This document shows positions 29,232 to 36,875 of a stretch of DNA of 36,875 nucleotides, in pieces. Source of the stretch: Thermoplasmatota archaeon (GTDB lineage Archaea; Thermoplasmatota; E2; UBA202; JdFR-43); the NCBI GenBank assembly GCA_029259015.1, contig JAPDJQ010000023.1:1-36875 (forward strand). Direction: 5' to 3'. The position numbers and the translations under genes were made by a program. The notes under the pieces were generated by a model, which saw only the letters and a list, made by a program, of their open reading frames with translations, was not told where the DNA came from and did not search any database. The stretch's first letter is position 1; every line of letters starts with the position of its first letter.

Positions 29232-29598
29232 GGAGATAAGAGATAAAAATAGAAATACACCCATCATTGTGGAAGGAGAAAAAGATGTTAGAGCGCTGAA
29301 TAGCCTTGATATAAATGGAGACATAATTACTGTGCATTGCGGAATGGAAATAGCAAATTTGTGCGATTACATTGCTTCTCATTACAAGGAAATTATAATA
29401 TTAACTGATTGGGATAGAAAAGGGTGGCAGCTGTGCAGGAAAATAGAGAAGAATCTTAAAGGAAGAACAAAATGCATAACAGAATATCGTCTAATATTTG
29501 CAAAAAATGCAATGGTTAAGGATATAGAAAGCATACCCACCTTTCTTAAAAATCTCAGAAATAAAGTAAATAGAAGGCGCAATTATTTCAGAGACTGA
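29188..29598 (+). CDS. Small Toprim-domain protein (UPF0292 type)
   Basis: A 136-residue protein. Its Toprim fold has the catalytic Glu in IIVEGEKD (E29) and the DxD pair in ILTDWDRKG (D74, D76), all intact. Such stand-alone archaeal Toprim proteins are predicted nucleases or RNA/DNA-processing factors related to DnaG and RNase M5; the substrate is unknown. The first ATG overlaps the DUF167 gene by 44 nt, and no later start keeps the full N-terminal helix. The 3' end overlaps the convergent flavodoxin remnant by 16 nt. Confidence 0.82.
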   Translation: MDCRVALEEIEKAIEEIRDKNRNTPIIVEGEKDVRALNSLDINGDIITVHCGMEIANLCDYIASHYKEIIILTDWDRKGWQLCRKIEKNLKGRTKCITEYRLIFAKNAMVKDIESIPTFLKNLRNKVNRRRNYFRD

Positions 29599-29858
29599 AA
29601 AGTTATTTTGAGTTTTTCTGCAAATTCTTTCGCCTTTTTATTCATTTTAGGCAGAGCATCTATAAATTTCAATAAGCTTATGTGATGTTTCCCAAAATAA
29701 ATACCCGAGCCAAAACCAATCAAGTCGTTGTTTTTTATTGTTTCTTCATTTGCTTTTCCTACATTTAAAAGTTCTGCATCTAAAACTCTAGCAATTTCTC
29801 TAGCAATTTTTTCCGTATTGCCGTGATGTATAGAAACATATAGTATCGCTGTCCTCAT
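29583..29858 (-). pseudogene. Flavodoxin-like protein lacking its middle part (in-frame deletion remnant)
   Basis: The frame encodes 91 residues from the ATG at 29858, which follows a GAGGGAG ribosome binding site at 29862-29868. A TTG at 29870 also keeps the frame. The first half is a normal flavodoxin: AILYVSIHHGNTEKIA with the FMN phosphate loop, and DLIGFGSGIYFGKHH. After KMNKKA the chain jumps to KEFAEKLK, which belongs to the last helix. The usual FIFSTSG strand and second FMN loop, about 60-70 residues, are missing. The frame is open but the FMN site should be broken. It lies 8 nt after the GAF gene, so it is co-transcribed with it. A functional mini-protein cannot be excluded. Confidence 0.7.
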
Positions 29859-29866
29859 TTTCTCCC

Positions 29867-30331
29867 TCAAAAAATTTTTGCGATAATATTGCAGATTTTT
29901 TCAAGAAATTGTTTGTCTTCATGGGTAAATGGAGCATATGAATGTGAATCTATATCTAACTCTCCAACAATTTTTTCATTTTTGAAAATTGGAACAACAA
30001 TTTCGGATTTTACTGCTGGACTGCATGATAAATAATTTTTTTCCTTTGAAACATCCTGCACGATAAAGGTATGCCTTTTTTCCGCAGCCTGCCCGCATAT
30101 CCCCTTTCCAAATGGTATTCTGACATGTTCTGTTGGCTCTCCTGAAAAAGGGCCAAGTACTAATTCATTTTTTGATTCATCAGCAATATAAAATCCGACC
30201 CAGTCATAATATGGCACCTCATTTCTCAGCAGTACACATATTCTCATAAGCTTTTCATTTCTATCTGAGGAATCATCCACAATTTCTTTTACTTTTTTGA
30301 TGAGATTATCGAATATCTCTTTCTTATCCAT
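29867..30331 (-). CDS. GAF-domain protein, probable free methionine-(R)-sulfoxide reductase
   Basis: A 154-residue single GAF domain. The fRMsr marks are YDWVGFYI (42-49), GKGICGQAA with C79, and LSCSPAVKSEIVVPI with C103, followed by GELDIDS (124-129). C79 and C103 match the resolving and catalytic cysteines of the E. coli/yeast enzymes as I remember them; the third, non-essential Cys is absent. The enzyme reduces free Met-R-sulfoxide, an oxidative-stress repair task. It is divergent from the membrane protein at 30396, with a TATA-like element near 30356-30366. Confidence 0.82.
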   Translation of the reverse strand: MDKKEIFDNLIKKVKEIVDDSSDRNEKLMRICVLLRNEVPYYDWVGFYIADESKNELVLGPFSGEPTEHVRIPFGKGICGQAAEKRHTFIVQDVSKEKNYLSCSPAVKSEIVVPIFKNEKIVGELDIDSHSYAPFTHEDKQFLEKICNIIAKIF

Positions 30332-30395
30332 TTTATCATCCTCAATATTAACTTTTACTTAAAGTATTTTTCTTGAACTAAATAAATGGAAACTA

Positions 30396-31118
30396 ATGCA
30401 AAAGCAATTAAATAGCAAATCTATTTGCTATGTGGAACTAAATACTCTACTCCTGCCCCTGGGTGTAATACCCTCACTTTTTCTGCTTTACCTAATTATA
30501 GGAGAAAGAGAAGGAAAATTCAAGGAGAAAAGCATCATCATAGTATATATTGGGGGTATTATTTTGGGCAGCGTTATATACATAATGGAAGGGATGATTC
30601 TATATCTTATGATTACAGGAGACGTATATCTTAATCTTATCATAATTTTTTCTTTTATTTTTTCATTTCTAGATCAGCTGGTTAAGCTAGCAGTTCTTAA
30701 TCTATCTGCTCTATCTGACAGTGGCTTGCCCCTGTACGGAGCTTCTTTCAGTCTGGGTTTTTCTTCTGTATTTGCTCCTCTCCTCTTTGGAAGAACTTTA
30801 GAAGTTGGATTGGAAAATGCAATGCTTGTTGCGCTGCCATTTTCAGTAATGTTAATTAACTGTTCAATTGGAATTATTATTGGTACGGGGGTAAAAAGAA
30901 ATATGCGTGGAAAATATTTTGGGCTAGCAACAGTTGCTGGCATGATTATATGGATTACAGTGATTATATCAATAGTTTACTCTCTTGCTGGAGAATCTGT
31001 TATATCTGCTATTTTTTCGGTATGTTCAATAGTTATTTCTTCTTTTGCATTTATTACAGTATATAAAAAGCATCTTCCTTATGCAATGATGGATAGAAGA
31101 GAGTTGCGGAAGCTGTAA
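30396..31118 (+). CDS. Polytopic membrane protein, degenerate PrsW-like
   Basis: A 240-residue membrane protein with about seven hydrophobic segments. The middle part, FLDQLVKLAVL (91-101) followed by LYGASFSLGFSSVF (113-126), is laid out like the PrsW/CAAX-type protease motifs EExxK and YGxxxGxGF. However, the paired glutamates are replaced by Asp-Gln. If it is related to PrsW, it is probably inactive. The assignment is tentative. The start is also uncertain: ATG 30396 is used here, and a GTG at 30432 is in frame. The gene stands alone, and the next gene has its own TATA box. Confidence 0.6.
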   Translation: MQKQLNSKSICYVELNTLLLPLGVIPSLFLLYLIIGEREGKFKEKSIIIVYIGGIILGSVIYIMEGMILYLMITGDVYLNLIIIFSFIFSFLDQLVKLAVLNLSALSDSGLPLYGASFSLGFSSVFAPLLFGRTLEVGLENAMLVALPFSVMLINCSIGIIIGTGVKRNMRGKYFGLATVAGMIIWITVIISIVYSLAGESVISAIFSVCSIVISSFAFITVYKKHLPYAMMDRRELRKL

Positions 31119-31120
31119 AA

Positions 31121-31130
31121 GTTTATAAAG
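31121..31130 (+). promoter_or_regulatory. TATA box of the zinc-ribbon membrane protein/purS/purL unit
   Basis: The element gtttataaag is centred 26 nt before the ATG at 31152. purS follows that gene by 2 nt, so all three genes may share it. Confidence 0.55.
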
Positions 31131-31151
31131 GGATAAAAAATAACTCCTTAG

Positions 31152-31628
31152 ATGAACCAGAAAAATTTACTGAAAATAGTTGTTATTGCATCAATACTCT
31201 ATTTCATATGGCTATTTATTGTTGCCTTAAATGAGACAATGAATGGCAGCAAAATATTATTATCTTTAAAGACGTGGAGTCTGATAGGTGTGGTTGTGTA
31301 TGTATTTTTTTTGTTTATTGAAATTATGGTGTATATTACCACTCCAAAAAAAGAAACAAAAGAAATTAAGTTAGTGTCAGAAGTAATAAAAAAGATTGTG
31401 TGCAACAGTTGTCATACTACTTTTACCATAACAGATACAGGAGTGAGACCAATGAAATATGTGTGTCCGAACTGCGGCAAAGAAGGAGTGCTGAGGGGCA
31501 AGAAAGTTAAGGGAATCGTTAAAACAATTACATGTTCAAGTTGTGGCGATAAGTTTGAAATAATTGATACAGGAGAAAGGCCCCTCACCTATCAATGTCC
31601 ATCATGTCATTATGAGGGAGTTGTATAA
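31152..31628 (+). CDS. Membrane protein with two tandem zinc ribbons
   Basis: A 158-residue protein with two N-terminal membrane helices (about 8-28 and 42-62). The soluble C-terminal half contains two near-identical four-Cys ribbons: C84-x2-C87...C105-x2-C108 and C128-x2-C131...C149-x2-C152. The linking residues FTITDTGVRP and FEIIDTGERP show a recent internal duplication. The ribbons should bind zinc and face the cytoplasm, possibly as a protein-docking platform. The function is not recognised. Its stop is 2 nt before purS, but a link to purine synthesis is not obvious. Confidence 0.78.
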   Translation: MNQKNLLKIVVIASILYFIWLFIVALNETMNGSKILLSLKTWSLIGVVVYVFFLFIEIMVYITTPKKETKEIKLVSEVIKKIVCNSCHTTFTITDTGVRPMKYVCPNCGKEGVLRGKKVKGIVKTITCSSCGDKFEIIDTGERPLTYQCPSCHYEGVV

Positions 31629-31630
31629 TA

Positions 31631-31885
31631 ATGCTGAAGGCTAAAATTGAGATAAGGTTGAAGAAAGGAGTGGTCGATCCAGAAGGAAAAAATATTGCAA
31701 AGGCGTTGAACTTACTGCATTTTAAGGAGGTAAAGGAAGTAAAAGTTGCCAAAATAATTGAAATTTTTCTTGAAGGAAATGATGTTGAAAAAGCTAGGGA
31801 AAGAGCAGAGGAGATGTGCAAAAAGTTGCTTGCAAACCCTGTCATTAATGAATATACCATTTCGATAGAACATGTCCATGGATAA
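31631..31885 (+). CDS. purS: PurS subunit of FGAM synthase
   Basis: An 84-residue protein with the PurS pattern: AKIEIRLKKGVVDPEGKNIAKAL, a KVAKIIEIFLEG strand, a helix rich in Glu/Arg, and the NPVINEYTISIE end. It bridges PurL and the glutaminase PurQ in the fourth step of purine synthesis. A GAGGGAG sequence at 31614-31620 can serve as ribosome binding site. The gene overlaps purL by 14 nt, so subunits are made in step. purQ is not in this window. Confidence 0.93.
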   Translation: MLKAKIEIRLKKGVVDPEGKNIAKALNLLHFKEVKEVKVAKIIEIFLEGNDVEKARERAEEMCKKLLANPVINEYTISIEHVHG

Positions 31886-34199
31886 TTTATTCATAAAGGA
31901 TGGATACGTGTACAGAATAAATTTACTGGATGCAAATGATGAGCAGTTAATAGAAATAAGCAAAACAATGGGTCTCGCCTTAAATTTGCAGGAAATGAAA
32001 AAAATAAAGGACTATTTTAGCAGAAAAGGTAGAAATCCCTCTGATTTGGAACTTGAAGCTTTAGCTCAGTCATGGAGTGAACATTGCTGCTATAAATCCT
32101 CAAAATACTATCTGAGACAGTATGTTTATAATATAGCAAAAGATAAAATTATTGCCAGAGAGGATGCTGGAGTGCTGGAATTTGACGATGAGCATTACTA
32201 TGTTGTCGCTTTGGAAAGCCATAATCATCCTTCTGCCATTGAACCATATGGAGGGGCTGCTACTGGTATTGGGGGCATATTAAGAGATGTGCTTTGTATG
32301 GGGGCACAGCCAATAGCATTGATAGATCCTTTATTCTTCGGAAGCCTGGATACAAGATATGAAGAATTACCAAAAGGTGTGAAGCATCCTCGCTATTTAT
32401 TCAAGAGAGTTGTTGAGGGAATAAGGGATTATGGTAACAGGGTTGGAATACCTACAGTTGCAGGCCAAGTATATTTTCATGAAAGTTATACAGGAAATTG
32501 CCTCGTGAATGTTGGATGCATAGGTATTGTTAAGAAAGATAAACTGGCTCATAGCCGCGTTAAAAAGCCAGGCGACATATATGTCTATGCAGGTGGTAAA
32601 ACAGGAAGAGACGGAATACACGGCGTAACTTTTGCATCTGAAGAGTTAAGAGAAGAATCTGAGGAGAAATCAATAACTGCTGTACAGCTTGGTGATCCAA
32701 TAACGAAAGAACCTCTTATCCATGCTTGCCTTGAATGCAATGAGAAAGGACTTGTGGAAGGAATGAAGGACATGGGAGGCGGCGGGCTATCGTGTGTGTG
32801 CAGCGAGATTGCATATGAGGGAGGATATGGAGCAGAAGTTTATCTGGATAAGGTGCCGCTGAGAGAAGCAGATATGGAGCCATGGGAAATATGGGTTTCT
32901 GAAAGTCAGGAAAGAATGCTGCTCGTTGTTAAAGAGGAAAATCTGGAGGAAGTGCTGAGAATATTTGAAAAATGGGATGTGGAGGCAGTTCCAATTGGAA
33001 GAGTCATTGAAGAGCCATTCATAAAGGTGTATTACAGGGGACAGCTTGTTGGAGAGCTTGATCTATTATTCCAGATTGGTGCTGTGGAATATGCAAGGGA
33101 GTGGAAAAAGCCCGAAATAAAGGAGAAAGAAGATGTAGAATTTGAAATGCCCGACTTGCAGGAAGCATTAATGAAGATTTTGTCCTCATCCAATGTTTGT
33201 AGCAGAGAATGGGTAATAAGGCAATATGATTTTGAGGTGAGGGGAGCGACGGTTTTAAAGCCTCTTCATGGCAATATAGGAATGCAAAGCCACTCAGATG
33301 CTGCTGTTATTAAGCCTTTAGAGGAATCATGGAAAGGTATTGCAGTCACGGCAGATGTTAATCCATATTATACAAGCCTCAACCCTTATTGGGGAACATG
33401 CGCCGCCGTGGATGAAGCATGTCGTAATCTCGCTGCCTCTGGAGCAAGGGTGGATGCATTTGTTGATTGCCTCAATTTTGGCAATCCTGAAAAGCCAGAG
33501 AGAATGGGAGAATTTGTTGAAAGTATGAAAGCATTACACGACATGGCTTCTGTATTGAACGTTCCTTTTGCATCGGGCAATGTAAGTTTCTATAATGAAA
33601 GCATGGCTGGAAGCGTGGCTCCCACGCCAACCATAATGGCAGTTGGAATTGTGGAAGATGTAAGAAAGTGTGCAACCATCAATTTTAAAGAGGAGGGCAA
33701 TCCAATTTATATAATTGGTGAGACAAAAAAAGAGATGGGAGGGAGCGAATATTATCAGTATTTAGGCATTAACGCTGGCATAGTGCCGAGAAGCGATGCC
33801 CATTTACTTAAGAAAAGTATCGAAAAAGTCATAAGGGCAATTGAAAATGGTGTAATAATTTCATGTCATGACATATCCAATGGCGGGCTAGGCGTTGCTC
33901 TTGCGGAGATGGTTATTGCCGGGAAAGGAGCGGAAATTTGTTTGTATTCGCTGCCAGATTTGAGAACCGACTTTAAAATATTTTCAGAGAGCAATACGAG
34001 ATGGGTGGCAGAAGTTAAAAAGGAAAAGGAGGAAGAGTTCAAACAAATTTTTGAGGGGCTAAAGATATATAGGATAGGATATGTGAAAGGAGAGGGGCTT
34101 ATAATATATGATGGAGATGAAATGAAAAAGTACGTGGATTTGGACAAAGAAGAATTATATCAGGCATGGAACAGCAAGTTATGGGAAGAGATGGGATAG
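31872..34199 (+). CDS. purL: Phosphoribosylformylglycinamidine synthase, large subunit
   Basis: A 775-residue small-type PurL. It contains SEHC (69-72), the catalytic region ESHNHPSAIEPYGGAATG, the ATP-binding GDPITKEP and GGGGLSCVCSE segments, and a second half repeating the PurM-like fold. It uses ATP and glutamine-derived ammonia to make FGAM. It lacks the glutaminase domain of the large bacterial PurL, which agrees with separate PurS and PurQ. The ATG at 31872 lies inside purS; Met3 at 31878 is an alternative. The gene ends the unit, and a leaderless peptidase gene follows. Confidence 0.96.
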   Translation: MSMDNLFIKDGYVYRINLLDANDEQLIEISKTMGLALNLQEMKKIKDYFSRKGRNPSDLELEALAQSWSEHCCYKSSKYYLRQYVYNIAKDKIIAREDAGVLEFDDEHYYVVALESHNHPSAIEPYGGAATGIGGILRDVLCMGAQPIALIDPLFFGSLDTRYEELPKGVKHPRYLFKRVVEGIRDYGNRVGIPTVAGQVYFHESYTGNCLVNVGCIGIVKKDKLAHSRVKKPGDIYVYAGGKTGRDGIHGVTFASEELREESEEKSITAVQLGDPITKEPLIHACLECNEKGLVEGMKDMGGGGLSCVCSEIAYEGGYGAEVYLDKVPLREADMEPWEIWVSESQERMLLVVKEENLEEVLRIFEKWDVEAVPIGRVIEEPFIKVYYRGQLVGELDLLFQIGAVEYAREWKKPEIKEKEDVEFEMPDLQEALMKILSSSNVCSREWVIRQYDFEVRGATVLKPLHGNIGMQSHSDAAVIKPLEESWKGIAVTADVNPYYTSLNPYWGTCAAVDEACRNLAASGARVDAFVDCLNFGNPEKPERMGEFVESMKALHDMASVLNVPFASGNVSFYNESMAGSVAPTPTIMAVGIVEDVRKCATINFKEEGNPIYIIGETKKEMGGSEYYQYLGINAGIVPRSDAHLLKKSIEKVIRAIENGVIISCHDISNGGLGVALAEMVIAGKGAEICLYSLPDLRTDFKIFSESNTRWVAEVKKEKEEEFKQIFEGLKIYRIGYVKGEGLIIYDGDEMKKYVDLDKEELYQAWNSKLWEEMG

Positions 34200-34206
34200 A
34201 CCTCTA

Positions 34207-34217
34207 AAATATATATA
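34207..34217 (+). promoter_or_regulatory. TATA box of the M28 peptidase gene
   Basis: The element aaatatatata is centred 27 nt before the ATG at 34239. Confidence 0.6.
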
Positions 34218-34238
34218 GATGGACTAGCATTTTATTGC

Positions 34239-35453
34239 ATGAAACTTAAAATTATTATTGTTTGTCTCGCTGCTACAATGCTCTTAATGCCTTTGCCATC
34301 TCACGGAAAAAATGAGGGAATAAATGGAATTCTTGATGAAATAACAGAAGAGCTACTCAGGGAGTATATTCAAACTTTACAGGATTTTGGGCCACGTGTT
34401 ACAGAAAGTGAAGCCTGCAGACAGGCTGCTGAATACATTATTTCGCAATTTGAGGAATATGGGCTTGTGGTTAGAGAGGATAACTGGACGTATCACGGCT
34501 ACGAAGATATAAACATAGAAGCAACAATTCCTGGACAGAATGAGTCAAGCGATGAAATATACATTGTCTGTGCCCACTATGATAGTGTGCCGGGCTCACC
34601 AGGAGCAGATGATAATGGTTCTGGCACAGCTGCGGTGCTGGCGGCGGCGAAAGTTCTGAGCAAATATAGATTTGAGCATACCATTCGCTTTGTTACTTTT
34701 TCTGGAGAAGAAGAAGGATTGCTTGGCTCGAGAGAATATGCAAAGGAGGCACATGAAAATGGAGATAATATTGTTGCTGTTTTAAATGCAGATATGATTG
34801 GATATACAAGGACAAATGATGGGAGAACGCGCGTGGTAATAGAAGAAACAGGACATTCTTCATGGATTACAAACCTTTCAATAAATATGAGCATGGAATA
34901 TGCAGATGAGATTGGATTGCAAGTAGTTAGATGGCCTTCATATCCGTACAGTGACCATGCTTCATTCCTTGAATATGGTTATGATGCTGTCTTTTTCTTT
35001 GAATACGAGTTCAATGACTACTATCACTCTTCGGATGATACAGTTGATAAAATGGATTTAGATTATGCAGCACGTGTTACAAAATTAATCGTGGCAACAC
35101 TTGTTGAGCTTGCTGGATTAGAGGAAGGAGATTATGAAAACCCTGTGGTTAAAATAGAAAAGCCTCAAGGGCATCTCTATATAAACAATAGAGAGATTTT
35201 CCCTTTGCCATTTGGTGCGACGGTTGTAATTGGAGGAATAGAGATTGAGGCATATGCCTTTGATAATGAAAGTGGAATAGATAGTGTGGAATTCTATATA
35301 GATGGGGAATTGAAGGCAGTTGATAGCGCGGCACCATATACATATGAATGGGATGAAAGAGCCATGTTTTTACATGAGATGGGGGTAAAGGCATATGATA
35401 AGGCAGGAAATGAGGAATATGATGCAGTAAAGATGTGGATATTCAATATTTAA
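34239..35453 (+). CDS. Secreted M28-family zinc aminopeptidase with C-terminal Ig-like domain
   Basis: A 404-residue exported enzyme. Residues 1-23 form a signal peptide. The M28 domain (about 30-295) has the metal and catalytic residues in order: H113 (AHYDS), D125 (GADDNGSG), the general base in GEEEG (156-160), D185 (NADMIGY) and H263 (YYHSSDD). A C-terminal Ig-like domain (about 310-404) resembles those that pin glycosidases and peptidases to surfaces. It probably trims extracellular peptides for a heterotrophic lifestyle. No membrane anchor is present, so it is released or bound non-covalently. A pyrimidine-rich tract follows at about 35504-35527. Confidence 0.92.
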   Translation: MKLKIIIVCLAATMLLMPLPSHGKNEGINGILDEITEELLREYIQTLQDFGPRVTESEACRQAAEYIISQFEEYGLVVREDNWTYHGYEDINIEATIPGQNESSDEIYIVCAHYDSVPGSPGADDNGSGTAAVLAAAKVLSKYRFEHTIRFVTFSGEEEGLLGSREYAKEAHENGDNIVAVLNADMIGYTRTNDGRTRVVIEETGHSSWITNLSINMSMEYADEIGLQVVRWPSYPYSDHASFLEYGYDAVFFFEYEFNDYYHSSDDTVDKMDLDYAARVTKLIVATLVELAGLEEGDYENPVVKIEKPQGHLYINNREIFPLPFGATVVIGGIEIEAYAFDNESGIDSVEFYIDGELKAVDSAAPYTYEWDERAMFLHEMGVKAYDKAGNEEYDAVKMWIFNI

Positions 35454-35503
35454 GCAGAAGCTATAGATTTAAAGCTTAAAAATGAAAAAGCCGACTCCGT
35501 TAG

Positions 35504-35527
35504 ATTTCCTCTTCCTCCTATTTTCAT
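35504..35527 (+). terminator. Pyrimidine-rich tract, possible terminator of the M28 gene
   Basis: A run of C/T-rich sequence about 50 nt downstream of the stop contains several short T runs. It is a weak candidate only. Confidence 0.3.
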
Positions 35528-35540
35528 CTCTTACCACAAG

Positions 35541-35550
35541 ATTTTTAAAC
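35541..35550 (+). promoter_or_regulatory. TATA box of the rhodanese gene
   Basis: The element atttttaaac is centred 24 nt before the ATG at 35570. Confidence 0.55.
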
Positions 35551-35569
35551 AATTGTTAATTTAATTCCT

Positions 35570-36043
35570 ATGAAGATAAAAGTGCTATTGGTGGCTTTGC
35601 TGCTTTTGTTCGCTTTTCCAATATATGAGAGAAGTGATGGGAAAGTTACGGCAAGGCAGCAGCAGGGAGACATTATAAATGTGACTGTCGAGGAAGTATG
35701 GGAAATGCTGCAGAATGAAGAAGACGGGAAACAGATTCCTGTTGATGTAAGAACCCCAGCTGAATATTTTGCTGAAAGAATTGCCACCCCTCATCTCTAT
35801 GATAAGCCAATTTTATATCCACTGCAATTGATAGAGATACCGATTTTTGCAAAAATTTTCATTATTTTATTCAATGGCAAGGAAGTAATTTTATACTGCA
35901 GAACAGCTCATCGTAGCTACATTGCTGCGCAAATTTTGATAGACGCAGGCTGGGAAGGCAAACTATACAATATGGTAGGAGGAATAACAGCTTGGAAAGC
36001 AGCAGGATTACCAACTGTAAAAGGATTTGGATTTGGAAGATAA
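35570..36043 (+). CDS. Exported rhodanese-like protein
   Basis: A 157-residue protein. Residues 1-18 form a signal peptide or anchor. A single rhodanese domain follows (about 36-150), with PVDVRTPAEY (57-66) and the active-site cysteine C110 in ILYCRTAHRS, then NMVGGITAWKAAGLP at the end. Intact Cys and loop suggest sulfur transfer outside the membrane, or an attachment-type role. A hydrophobic insert (ILYPLQLIEIPIFAKIFIILF, 81-101) replaces the usual short loop, where a family member would have the HIPGA-type turn. It is not obviously in an operon with the transporter that follows, which has its own TATA box. Confidence 0.82.
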   Translation: MKIKVLLVALLLLFAFPIYERSDGKVTARQQQGDIINVTVEEVWEMLQNEEDGKQIPVDVRTPAEYFAERIATPHLYDKPILYPLQLIEIPIFAKIFIILFNGKEVILYCRTAHRSYIAAQILIDAGWEGKLYNMVGGITAWKAAGLPTVKGFGFGR

Positions 36044-36050
36044 CCTAGTT

Positions 36051-36060
36051 AAATTTATAT
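36051..36060 (+). promoter_or_regulatory. TATA box of the DASS transporter gene
   Basis: The element aaatttatat is centred 26 nt before the ATG at 36082. Confidence 0.55.
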
Positions 36061-36081
36061 GCGGCATATCTTTCACCCCTA

Positions 36082-36875
36082 ATGCCTGATTTGGAAAAAG
36101 ACCTTGTCAAAAATAAAATAGGCTTTGTTGCAGGCATATTCCTATTTTTCTTTTTCATTTTTATTCCTATTGGTATAGATGAATCAGTTAGAAAAGCGCT
36201 TGCAGTATTATTGTTATGTGCAGTATGGTGGGGAACAGAAGCTATACCAATCTATGCTACTGCTTTACTTCCTGGCATTTTGCTGCCATTGCTTGATATT
36301 CTGCCTTTGCAGGAAGCATTGAATCAGTATGCTCATCGAGTAATATTTCTCTTTTTTGGAGGTTTTTTAATTGCAAGGGCAATGATTAAATGGGGCTTAG
36401 ATAAAAGGATTGCCATCATTATCCTTTCAAAAGGAGGCAAAAATTCGAATATTTTAATTCTTTACTTTATGATTGTAACTGCATTTCTCTCCGCTTTTAT
36501 ATCAAATACAGCCACCACAGCCATGATGCTACCTATTGGTATGGCTGTTTTACTTAATATAAAGATTAAGGAAAGGGCAAATTATGGCCGCGTATTAATG
36601 CTTGCCATTGCATATGCTGCCACTATAGGAGGAATGGCAACGCTTGTTGGTACACCTCCCAATGCAATATTTGCAGGTTTTTCAGAAAGCTTGTTAGGAA
36701 AAGAAATAACATTTTTTGAATGGCTTAAAATTGGCTTACCTTTTTCCCTAATAATGCTTCCTCTGACATGGCAGTTTTTACTTCGAAGATATAAGCCAGA
36801 AATTGTGGAAATTAAAGAAAAAGGAGTGATTGAAGAAGAAAAAATAAAGCTTGGTGGGCTTAAGAGAGAAGAAAA
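36082..36875 (+). CDS. DASS (SLC13/CitT-type) anion transporter, N-terminal part
   Basis: The gene runs off the right edge; 264 residues are visible. Several membrane helices begin at about residue 12. The Ser-Asn-Thr motif of the divalent anion/sodium symporters is at 141-143 (SNTATTAMMLP), and VGTPPNAI follows at 189-196. WWGTEAIP (49-56) is also characteristic. The second SNT motif would lie in the missing C-terminal half. The family takes up dicarboxylates, citrate, sulfate or phosphate, usually with sodium. The substrate cannot be decided from this half. A dicarboxylate substrate would fit the malic enzyme encoded 7 kb away, but that is speculation. Confidence 0.92.
   Translation, partial: MPDLEKDLVKNKIGFVAGIFLFFFFIFIPIGIDESVRKALAVLLLCAVWWGTEAIPIYATALLPGILLPLLDILPLQEALNQYAHRVIFLFFGGFLIARAMIKWGLDKRIAIIILSKGGKNSNILILYFMIVTAFLSAFISNTATTAMMLPIGMAVLLNIKIKERANYGRVLMLAIAYAATIGGMATLVGTPPNAIFAGFSESLLGKEITFFEWLKIGLPFSLIMLPLTWQFLLRRYKPEIVEIKEKGVIEEEKIKLGGLKREE

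Noticed and set aside
35482-35559. 25-codon reading frame starting MKKPTPLDFL
   Set aside because: It contains the TATA box of the rhodanese gene, has no ribosome binding site and looks like nothing known.

Overview
The window is a gene-dense, AT-rich stretch of an archaeal chromosome. Archaeal markers include RNA polymerase subunits H, B, A' and A'' with L30e and NusA, aIF1A, RIO1, a Pno1-like KH protein, Nop5, Sec61beta, an archaeal-type geranylgeranyl reductase and TATA boxes. RpoB is a single unsplit 1124-residue chain, which argues against most methanogens and haloarchaea. Together with the many secreted PKD-type proteins and the AT-rich genome, it suggests a Thermoplasmata-related euryarchaeon. 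That placement is inference. Many isolated genes have a TATA element centred 22-28 nt before the ATG, so leaderless transcripts look common. This pattern was used to correct two starts (6331 and 15014).

Layout. 1-1662: the end of a 2-hydroxyacid dehydrogenase, then a P-loop ATPase and a response regulator that overlap. 1633-5555 (minus strand): an EppA/FlaK-type prepilin peptidase behind a secreted propeller/PKD protein, then a GPN-loop-type GTPase overlapping secG (Sec61beta). 5635-7085: a Trm9-like methyltransferase, a stand-alone receiver protein and an acidic unknown protein. 7286-8839: the aIF1A-RIO1-KH operon, followed by tRNA-Arg(UCU). 8939-9269: a non-coding stretch with a GC-rich island. 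9270-13252: a tight operon of a PGF-CTERM PKD protein, a CARDB/lamin-tail/phospholipase-D-like surface protein and a rhomboid protease. It converges on a presenilin-type protease that is translationally coupled to Nop5. 15044-17053: pyrD and geranylgeranyl reductase.

17075-25474 (minus strand): the operon rpoH-rpoB-rpoA1-rpoA2-rpl30e-nusA. Upstream of it is a tRNA-Lys(UUU) gene that appears to be interrupted in its T loop by a 30-nt intron. 25773-27389: a probably abundant secreted BNR-repeat protein. 27556-29598: malic enzyme, a DUF167 protein and a Toprim protein. 29583-30331 (minus strand): an internally deleted flavodoxin remnant and an fRMsr-type GAF protein. 30396-36875: a PrsW-like membrane protein, a tandem zinc-ribbon membrane protein, purS-purL, a secreted M28 peptidase, a secreted rhodanese and the start of a DASS-family transporter.

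Two themes stand out. One is conserved information processing: transcription, initiation, ribosome biogenesis and tRNAs. The other is a cell-surface programme of exported PKD, BNR, PLD and M28 proteins. With it come four membrane proteins of protease families: prepilin peptidase, rhomboid, presenilin-like and a degenerate PrsW-like protein. The most notable items are the T-loop intron in tRNA-Lys, the surface-protein/rhomboid operon and the GC-rich intergenic element. I saw no mobile element, CRISPR array, rRNA gene or replication origin.
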